Positions 15,901 through 20,382 of a DNA stretch of 20,382 nt are shown in pieces. Every line of letters begins with the position of its first letter. Position 1 is the stretch's first letter. Below the pieces are notes generated by a model. The model worked only from the letters and a program-made list of their open reading frames with translations, ran no database searches and was not told the DNA's origin. This DNA is from BOG-908 sp964242595. GTDB lineage: Bacteria; Pseudomonadota; Alphaproteobacteria; Acetobacterales; Acetobacteraceae. The position numbers and the translations under genes were made by a program. The stretch spans positions 1-20,382 of the forward strand of contig CAXTBC010000067.1 of assembly GCA_964242595.1 (NCBI GenBank), read 5' to 3'.

Positions 15901-16534
15901 CCGCAAGCACGTGGTCCACGAAGCCGCCCGCGACCGCGCTTTGCGGCATGCCCTGCTTGGCGTGGTGGTCGAACTCGGCCTGGCTGATCGTCAGGCCGCC
16001 ATGCTCCTTGATCACCGCGATGCCCTGCGCCCCGTCGCTGCCGAAACCGGACAGGATGATGCCGACCGCGTCCTCGCCCTGGTCTTCGGCCAGCGAGGTC
16101 AGGAACGTGTCGACCGAGACGCGGCGCGCGGCGGCGGCAGCCGGGCGGGCCAGGCGGAGACGCCCGCTTTGAACCGTCAGGATGGCGTCCGGCGGGATGA
16201 CGTGGATGTGGTTCGGGGCGAGCGCCGCACCGTCCTCGGCCAGGCTGACCGGCATGGTGGTGCGGCCGGCGATGATCGAGACGAGCGAGCTGTCGTAATG
16301 GGGATCAAGGTGCTGGACCACGACGAACGCCATGCCGGAATCAGCCGGCATCTTCGAGAAGAACGTCTTCAGCGCGTCTATCCCGCCGGCCGAAGACCCG
16401 ATGCCGACGACCAGGCCGCCCCGCCCCTGCGCGGCAGCCTGCCGGACCTGCCCGCCTTGCGTCAGGTCCGCGCTGTCGGTCTCAGCTTGTTCAGAGGCAC
16501 CGGAGTTGCCTGCTGCGTCCTGATCAACCACCAC
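12944..16534 (-). CDS. CheB-CheR-PAS-HWE hybrid histidine kinase
   Basis: A 1196-residue sensor protein. A CheB methylesterase domain (about 41-225) has the triad S48, H75, D167. A CheR methyltransferase domain (about 245-510) has the SAM-binding segment V-W-V-A-G-C-A-T-G-E-E (343-353) and N-L-L-I-Y-F (451-456). A PAS-like region (about 545-645) is followed by a Glu-rich coiled coil (about 670-745) with repeated E-E-L-Q-S-x-N-E-E, then two PAS domains (about 750-858 and 865-980). The HWE kinase core has phospho-acceptor H997 (E-L-D-H-R-V-K-N), the N-box H1091-E-L-V-S-N-A-V-K-Y, the W1129-x-E1131 motif and the G-box G1144-F-G-T-T-L. No transmembrane span is visible, so it senses in the cytoplasm. 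It probably phosphorylates the coupled response regulator. The GTG at 16534 is the assigned start but lacks a Shine-Dalgarno; the first ~38 residues are low-complexity. Confidence 0.93.
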   Translation of the reverse strand: MVVDQDAAGNSGASEQAETDSADLTQGGQVRQAAAQGRGGLVVGIGSSAGGIDALKTFFSKMPADSGMAFVVVQHLDPHYDSSLVSIIAGRTTMPVSLAEDGAALAPNHIHVIPPDAILTVQSGRLRLARPAAAAARRVSVDTFLTSLAEDQGEDAVGIILSGFGSDGAQGIAVIKEHGGLTISQAEFDHHAKQGMPQSAVAGGFVDHVLAVENMPQMLVDYRRHRAACDTHKGPDGIRQDLPGKLADICAVLRSKIGRDFSDYKTGTLMRRIQRRMHVLQTDDVADYTEKLRRLPTEAEQLFREMLISVTRFFRDQDSFDVLEAKVIPLVLAETAGTDPIRVWVAGCATGEEAYSVAILFKEGLARAGSHRQVQVFATDLDDRAIAVARSGLYPAAIAADMTPARLRACFSREDGSYRVAKDIREVCLFSTHDLIKDPPFSHIHLVCCRNLLIYFEPQLQQRVITTFHYALRPGGHLFLGPSESVASQAHLFAPLDKRHRLYERRDTAVSFPSFSLSRATDTPPRRPASPPGDDIDRRAARAIARYAPAFLVVNRQHDVLRFSGQTAKFLQPATGVATLNLFTLLHNDLRAAVRAALKEATSTGERVLHERLSIEAGGHYDLANLIVEPISGPVDEGLFVVAFQDAGPGGAGANQADAGEQGGGEAIQAVRQEVVSLRERLRDTTEQLEAASEELQSSNEEYLSVNEELQSANEELVTSKEELQSLNEELQTINAELNNRNDSLVRSNSDLANLFDNTSIATLFLDRDLRIRRFTPRLLDIFNVREGDEGRPISDIVSHLTRDGLGQDVQHVLRTLAPREREVSVAEGVSYLMQVRPYRDLNNVIDGAVITFVDLSERKRHEQARSRLAAIVDSSQDAIIGHDFDGMVMSWNEGATRLFETPAVEAVGHPMPALVKRALPWDWTDMLASLQRGEHLPAFECSGNVASGLTIEVSVTLSPVRESDGGVTGISLVARDIGARKAAEQKAALLLGELDHRVKNILAIVSAVIAQTLKTTTTPEAFAVEVNGRVQAIAKAHSLLTQSGQGEVSLRAILETELAPYDRGVGNVTVEGPDIVLTPRAGLALAMALHELVSNAVKYGGLSIDSGRLSVIWKIQMAAEGATLMLTWTESGGPAVPEPTRRGFGTTLIERTLTHELDAEVLREFASSGLRCTIAMPFGRETGRLSQAELGGSPS

Positions 16535-16989
16535 GATGGGTCATGCCAGCCGCCTTTCCCTTGCCCGCGCTGCGAGTCTCGCATGGCGAATGCCGGCCAG
16601 CCTGCCAATCAGCCGTTCGTCGATGAATGGCGGTGATGCATCAACAGGACAGTCATTGCGGACTTGCACGCTGTCAACCGTGTTGCTGTGCACTGCAGGA
16701 TTTTTCGCCGCCGTGCAATGGCGCTGACCGGCGGGCGATGGCCCAGCGCACCGGCACGGCAGGTATTGTGAAACACCGCTCCAGCACGTCCTGGCTCTCT
16801 ACCGTAAAGCTTCAGGACGGGACTGGCGACATCTCGATCATCCACCGGCTTTAGCGGTTGCACTCCGCCCACCGCGTTCGTTCTCACGCTTGTGTGAGCT
16901 CACTAGCATCGTGCACGCGACGACGCCCGACCTGATCGTGAACCACCGATGCCAATCGAGTCGGCATCCGGCCAAACGTCAGCAGACAA
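16535..16989. other. Intergenic region upstream of the kinase and phosphoesterase genes
   Basis: About 455 bases between two divergent genes, with no convincing gene. A 34-codon frame at 16623-16727 encodes M-N-G-G-D-A... with a hydrophobic stretch (L-S-T-V-L-L-C-T-A-G-F-F-A-A-V), but it has no Shine-Dalgarno and I do not recognise it. The region must carry the promoter of the kinase operon (minus) and probably that of the phosphoesterase. I could not pick out convincing -35/-10 pairs. A short inverted repeat, GTGAGCTCAC (16895-16904), is seen and is a possible operator. Confidence 0.4.
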
Positions 16990-17106
16990 GTCACCCTTCT
17001 TTAAAAAAGAAGCAAAAACTTTGACTCTCCAAGTGCGTGCCTGTCCGCTAGCACCCGACAGGGAGCAAAAGTTTTTGGTTCTTTTTCAAAAAGAACCGCT
17101 TCCTTG
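16990..17106. repeat. Composite head-to-head hairpin repeat (REPIN-like, copies 5 and 6)
   Basis: On the left, a type B half on the minus strand has the stem CTTCTTT/AAAGAAG (16996-17002/17006-17012), then CAAAAACTTTGACTCTCC. On the right, a type A half on the plus strand has CACCCGACAGGGAGCAAAAG and a perfect 10-bp stem GGTTCTTTTT/AAAAAGAACC (17077-17086/17088-17097), then GCTTCC. In the centre CCTGTC (17040-17045) pairs with GACAGG (17057-17062). The plan is the same as at 7583-7702, with A and B halves swapped. It ends about 27 bases before the phosphoesterase start, in that gene's leader. Confidence 0.75.
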
Positions 17107-17132
17107 CTCCACACGGTAGAAGAGCCACGGCC

Positions 17133-19181
17133 ATGACATGCCCACCACGCTGGATATCGATCTACGCCACGATCAGCGCCGCCGCGATGACGCAGCCCAT
17201 CCCGGCCGCCGCTCACGAGACGACCACCGCCCAGCCCCGATCCAGCGCCGAAGTCGCGGCGCTGGCCAGCAACCTGCCGGCCGAGCCGGCGCTGACGCAT
17301 GCCGAGAAGCTGGCCTTGCTGAAGGCGAAGATCAAATACGTGTTCGTCCTGTTCCAGGAGAACCGGTCGTTCGACTTCCATTTCGGCACCTTTCCCGGAG
17401 CCCACGGCCTGTTCAGCAAGCCGGCAGCCCAGACCCCCGGTTTCACTCAGGTGCTGGTGGGCACCGACGGCACGCCCGGCACGATCTCGCCGTTCCTCAT
17501 CCCGCAGACGGTGCGCGACGTGAACGGCCGCATCGTGCCGCTCTACCCCGCCGACGTCACCGGCGTGGACCACACGCATCGCGGCCTCATCAACGACCTG
17601 GACGCGACGCCTCCCGACGGCGTCTCGCGCAACGACCGCTACGCCCTCAACCAGGAGGGACTGACGACGCGCGCCGGGCAGGTGGTGTCCCTGGCCACCG
17701 GCCTGCCGGCCACCCGCAACCCGACCCTGGCGCAGAAGCAGCAGGGCGAGTTCGTCATGGCGCATGACGATTGCGACACCGTGCCGTTCCTGTGGCGTTA
17801 CGCCGACCGCTTCGTGCTGTTCGACGACTTCCACCAGACGATCATCGGCCCGTCCGCACCGAACGCCATCGCGATGATCGCCGGCCAGTCCGGCGAGACG
17901 CAGTGGGCGTTGCACCCCAGCGTCGGCAACAACAACACCGCCAACCCGGCCGTGCGGCAGAGCCGCGGCGAGCCGATCGTCAGCAACAAGGCCCCTTTTC
18001 CCGGCTCCGGCCTGGACACCGCGCCCGTCAGGCCGCCCGGCAACCCGCGCGACGAGAAACCGGACATGCCGTTTCTGACGCAGACCTACGCCAGCCTGCC
18101 GCTCTCCTTCATGGGCCGCCAGGTGCAGAAGATCGTGCAGTCCGACGAGAACCCCGCCTTGGACCTGCTTGATATCCAGGACGACATCGCCAAGATCTCG
18201 TCCGACAACCTGCCGCCCACCAACTGGGGCTGGTACCAGGAAGGCTACGACCACGAGCCGACTGACGGCGCCAACCTGGCCTCGCACGCCACCTATGTCT
18301 GGCACCACAACGGCCCGCAGTTCTTCGGCTATGTCGGCGACAACCCCAAGGTGACCAGCAACCTGCACGGCCTGGGCGACTTCTTCGCCGACGTCGCGGC
18401 GCAATCCCTGCCCGCCAAGGGCGGCGTGTTCTACGTGCGCGGCGGCTACGGCAACAACGACCGGTTGAAGCCCCTCGACCCCAACCCGGCAGTGCAGGCT
18501 TCTTACCTGGGAAGCGACGACCACCCCGGCTACTCCGACGCCCAGATCAGCGAGGCGTTGCTGGCCGACGAGGTGAACGCCATCGCCGCCAGCACGTACT
18601 GGAAAGACAGCGCCATCATCATCGCCTACGACGAGACCGACGGCGAGTACGACCACATGGTGCCGCACGTCCGCGAGCTCGATCCCGAAGGCAACCCGCT
18701 GGCCGCCGGGCCGCGTATCGCCTCCATCCTGATCTCGCCGTACGGCCAATCGCACGTAATCGACCACGCGTATTCGGAGCACAGCTCCGTCATCAAGTTC
18801 ATCGACGCGCTGTACGGCCTCACGCCGCTGGCCGACCTGCCGGACGAGGCCAAGGGGCGCAAGCTGGGAGCGTCGGAGTTCGGCCAGAAGGACCTGGGGC
18901 CGGCCGACACGCAACCCTACATCGATGACCTGGCCAGCGCGTTCGACAACAACAGGCTGACCGGAAAGGTCGCGTTGCTGCCGGCATCCTACGCCATCAT
19001 CCCGCCGGCGATCGTCCATACGCTGCCGCATTACGGCTCGTCCGACGGCGGCTGCCGGGCGCTGGGCATCGTGCCGACCGACTACCAGGACGGCAAGCTG
19101 GTCGATCCCGCACCGCCGGACTTCAACCCGCGTCCGTTGCTGACGCCGGGGGTGCCTGGGTCAGGGACCTGGACGCCTTGA
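17133..19181 (+). CDS. Phospholipase C-like phosphoesterase (alkaline phosphatase superfamily)
   Basis: A 682-residue protein of the phosphoesterase family that includes bacterial non-haemolytic phospholipase C and AcpA. Metal and catalytic motifs are in order: Q75-E-N-R-S-F-D-F-H-F-G (75-85, metal ligands E76/N77), G239-P-S241-A-P-N with the probable nucleophile S241, A499-Y-D-E-T-D-G-E-Y-D-H508 (second metal site), and S548-E-H550-S-S. These enzymes hydrolyse phosphodiesters of phospholipids or phosphomonoesters. The N-terminus (basic P-P-R, then a moderately hydrophobic stretch to about 27, A-A-A|H-E) looks like a weak Sec signal, so it is probably periplasmic or secreted. The lack of a twin arginine is notable, since many PLC homologues use Tat. 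No clear Shine-Dalgarno precedes the ATG at 17133. A repeat half-copy begins 18 bases after the stop. Confidence 0.9.
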   Translation: MTCPPRWISIYATISAAAMTQPIPAAAHETTTAQPRSSAEVAALASNLPAEPALTHAEKLALLKAKIKYVFVLFQENRSFDFHFGTFPGAHGLFSKPAAQTPGFTQVLVGTDGTPGTISPFLIPQTVRDVNGRIVPLYPADVTGVDHTHRGLINDLDATPPDGVSRNDRYALNQEGLTTRAGQVVSLATGLPATRNPTLAQKQQGEFVMAHDDCDTVPFLWRYADRFVLFDDFHQTIIGPSAPNAIAMIAGQSGETQWALHPSVGNNNTANPAVRQSRGEPIVSNKAPFPGSGLDTAPVRPPGNPRDEKPDMPFLTQTYASLPLSFMGRQVQKIVQSDENPALDLLDIQDDIAKISSDNLPPTNWGWYQEGYDHEPTDGANLASHATYVWHHNGPQFFGYVGDNPKVTSNLHGLGDFFADVAAQSLPAKGGVFYVRGGYGNNDRLKPLDPNPAVQASYLGSDDHPGYSDAQISEALLADEVNAIAASTYWKDSAIIIAYDETDGEYDHMVPHVRELDPEGNPLAAGPRIASILISPYGQSHVIDHAYSEHSSVIKFIDALYGLTPLADLPDEAKGRKLGASEFGQKDLGPADTQPYIDDLASAFDNNRLTGKVALLPASYAIIPPAIVHTLPHYGSSDGGCRALGIVPTDYQDGKLVDPAPPDFNPRPLLTPGVPGSGTWTP

Positions 19182-19198
19182 GGGGTGCAAGGGAAGGC

Positions 19199-19250
19199 AA
19201 GCAGTTCTTTTCGAGAAAACGAACCAGAAAGCTTTTGCTCCCTGTCGGGT
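19199..19250 (-). repeat. Dispersed A/T-rich hairpin repeat, copy 7 (type A half-element, degenerate)
   Basis: Read on the minus strand: CACCCGACAGGGAGCAAAAG, CTTTCTGG, TTCGTTTTCTCGAAAAGAAC, TGCTTGCC. The first 20 bases are identical to the plus-strand copy at 17053-17072, and the hairpin (GTTCGTTTTC/GAAAAGAAC) is a decayed version of the stem there. It starts 18 bases after the phosphoesterase stop, in the position of a terminator, but also runs into the first codons of the binding-protein reading frame. Confidence 0.7.
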
Positions 19251-20272
19251 GGTGCGGCAAAGCGCGGCTCTTTCTTGGGCTGCTCGGTCCGGTAGTGTTG
19301 CTGGCGCCTTCAGGCGCGTTTGCCCGCGACGCGGTGGACCGCATCCTCCAGGCGGGTCTTTTGCGGTGCGCTGTCAGCGTGGCAGCCGACGATTACTCCC
19401 GGTTCACCACGCATGGCGACCTGTCCAGCTTCGGCGCCGATGTCTGCCGGGCGGTGGCCGCTTCCCTCCTGGGTGACGCGCGCAAGGTGGTGCTGGACGG
19501 CTACCCGGACGAGGCGCACGCGCTGGACGCCGTAAGCTCCGGCACGGCGGACATCGACGTCGGCGCCACCCCCGACGTGTCGCACAGCCTCGCCTACCAC
19601 GTGGCATTCGCGCCGCCGGTGCTGTTCGACGAACAGGGATTCCTGGTCGACCGGCGTTCGGGTGTCACTGCCGCAAAACAACTCGCGGGCAAGCTCGTCT
19701 GCTTCATCGCGGGCACCGCGCAACAGGAGGCGTTGCAGGCGTGGTCGGCGGAACAGCACGTCCGGATCGTGTTTCACGAGTTCGACGAGATGGGCGAGAT
19801 GGAGGCCGCCCTGACCACCGGCAAGTGCGACGCGATTACCGATTTCGTCTCCTCGCTCGGCCACATGCGCGCTGCCTTCCACGCCCGCGTCTCGGACTTT
19901 GTGATCCTGCCTGAAAAGATCGCCGTCGAACCGTTTGCACCTGCGCTGCCTTCCAGCGAGCCGAGGTTGCTGGCCATCGTCTCCGACGTCATCAGCAGCC
20001 TGATCGAAGCCGAGCGGCTCGGGATCACCCAATCCAACGTTGCTGGCGCGTCGGACGATCCCGCCGTGCAGCATCTCCTGGGCGCCACGCCGGGCATCGC
20101 CAGGACACTCGGCATGAGCGACTTGTGGGCCAAGCGCGCCATCGCGGCGGTCGGAAACTACGCAGAGCTGTTCTCGCGTGACCTCGGCCAGGGCTCTGCA
20201 TTGAAGCTCGGGCGCGGCCCGAACACGGCGTGGTCGGCGGGGGGAATGCTTTTCGCGCTTCCGCTCAGGTAG
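19235..20272 (+). CDS. AapJ-like periplasmic amino-acid-type ABC transporter binding protein (orphan)
   Basis: A 345-residue extracytoplasmic solute-binding protein of family 3, closest from memory to AapJ/BztA, which bind L-amino acids for ABC import. Shared segments are the opening L-x-C-x-V-S after the signal, F-G-A-D-V-C-R-A-V-A-A (66-76), G-F-L-V-D-R, A-G-T-A-Q-Q-E, G-K-C-D-A-I-T-D, E-x-L-G-I-T-x-x-N-V near 270, and the tail G-N-Y-A-E-L-F-S-R-D-L-G...W-S-A-G-G. A good Sec signal is visible: G-K-A-R, a hydrophobic L-F-L-G-L-L-G-P-V-V-L-L core and cleavage at G-A-F-A|R. TTG 19235 is chosen because it gives the right length; TTG 19178, overlapping the upstream stop, is in frame but adds only repeat-encoded residues. 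No permease or ATPase gene follows. The ligand arginine appears to be missing. Confidence 0.82.
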   Translation: MLPVGWCGKARLFLGLLGPVVLLAPSGAFARDAVDRILQAGLLRCAVSVAADDYSRFTTHGDLSSFGADVCRAVAASLLGDARKVVLDGYPDEAHALDAVSSGTADIDVGATPDVSHSLAYHVAFAPPVLFDEQGFLVDRRSGVTAAKQLAGKLVCFIAGTAQQEALQAWSAEQHVRIVFHEFDEMGEMEAALTTGKCDAITDFVSSLGHMRAAFHARVSDFVILPEKIAVEPFAPALPSSEPRLLAIVSDVISSLIEAERLGITQSNVAGASDDPAVQHLLGATPGIARTLGMSDLWAKRAIAAVGNYAELFSRDLGQGSALKLGRGPNTAWSAGGMLFALPLR

Positions 20273-20300
20273 GAAGTCCGAACGTAAGTCTTGACCTGTA

Positions 20301-20329
20301 GCAAGCATGGGGCTCTGCCCCAAACCCCG
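20301..20329 (+). repeat. G/C-rich palindromic repeat, single half-copy (family C, CATGGGGC type)
   Basis: AGCATGGGGCTCTGCCCC followed by AAACCCCGG, with the palindrome at 20309-20321. It matches the left half at 8911-8930 and the right half (inverted) at 11430-11457. It lies about 29 bases after the binding-protein stop and is preceded by CTTGACCTGT, which has a near-repeat, GTTGACCTGT, at 20339-20348. Confidence 0.65.
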
Positions 20330-20338
20330 GCCTTTAAT

Positions 20339-20382
20339 GTTGACCTGTGAAGGAAGGCCAAGGGCTCTGCCCCTGGACCCCG
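20339..20382 (+). repeat. G/C-rich palindromic repeat, second half-copy (family C, GGCCAAGGGC type), cut by window end
   Basis: GTTGACCTGTGAAGG is followed by AAGGCCAAGGGCTCTGCCCC and TGGACCCCG. The palindromic core is at 20362-20373. It matches the left half at 11335-11362 and the inverted right half at 8949-8974. Here the two half types stand in direct rather than inverted order. The element continues past the window. Confidence 0.65.

Noticed and set aside
14774..16636. A 620-residue plus-strand open frame opposite the kinase gene
   Set aside because: It is antisense to the CheB and CheR domains, which have intact catalytic motifs. No motif is seen in the plus frame.
16623..16727. A 34-codon hydrophobic small protein upstream of the phosphoesterase
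   Set aside because: No Shine-Dalgarno, no recognisable family and only a short hydrophobic run; not enough to call a gene.
17001..19031. A 676-residue open frame on the minus strand opposite the phosphoesterase gene
   Set aside because: Its composition (rich in V, R, G, H, Q with no domain motif) is what the complement of a high-GC gene yields; the plus-strand frame has all the family motifs.
7583..19250. CRISPR array explanation for the recurring hairpins
   Set aside because: Copies are far apart, in both orientations and unevenly spaced, with no unique spacers of constant length and no cas genes.

Overview
The window looks like a GC-rich alphaproteobacterial chromosome, most likely from the Acetobacteraceae. 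That placement is inferred from several things together: high third-position GC, a CheB-CheR-PAS-HWE kinase paired with a FAT-GUY-like response regulator, an AapJ-type binding protein, a multi-domain glycosyltransferase with Y-L-x-x-x-P-D-V repeats, and dense A/T-rich and G/C-rich palindromic repeats between genes. No phage, plasmid or CRISPR gene is visible.

Layout. Bases 1-47 may be the tip of an insertion sequence lying mostly outside the window. At 172-1691 an SDR oxidoreductase and a TetR repressor diverge from one compact promoter-operator with a 14-bp perfect palindrome. A repeat copy and a tRNA-Pro(GGG) follow (1861-2050). Two further SDR genes (2069-3959) converge and overlap at their 3' ends. 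At 4072-7578 lies a 1168-residue protein with three glycosyltransferase domains, then a FemAB/COG3146-like N-acyltransferase (minus), an alpha/beta hydrolase, a 60-residue single-pass membrane protein and a GH16 glycanase without a signal peptide (to 11306). At 11550-16534 is a signalling block: a stand-alone CheB-like methylesterase with a putative zinc ribbon converges on an operon of a 1196-residue CheB-CheR-PAS-HWE kinase and a single-domain response regulator joined by a GTGA overlap. The right end holds a secreted phospholipase-C-like phosphoesterase (17133-19181) and an orphan AapJ-like periplasmic binding protein (19235-20272).

How the genes may work together. The SDR/TetR pair is probably a self-contained regulated unit. 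The kinase and response regulator form one two-component pair, with the separate CheB a plausible partner. The glycosyltransferase and GH16 enzyme may both act on surface polysaccharide, but they are separately transcribed. The remaining genes look like single-gene units.

The most unusual signal is outside the genes. One dispersed family (A/B) is built on A/T-rich hairpins with an adjoining GACAG box. A second family (C) is built on GGGGCTCTGCCCC. In both, two distinguishable half-elements occur head to head as well as alone, the architecture of REPINs. One A/B copy lies inside the 5' end of the binding-protein reading frame.
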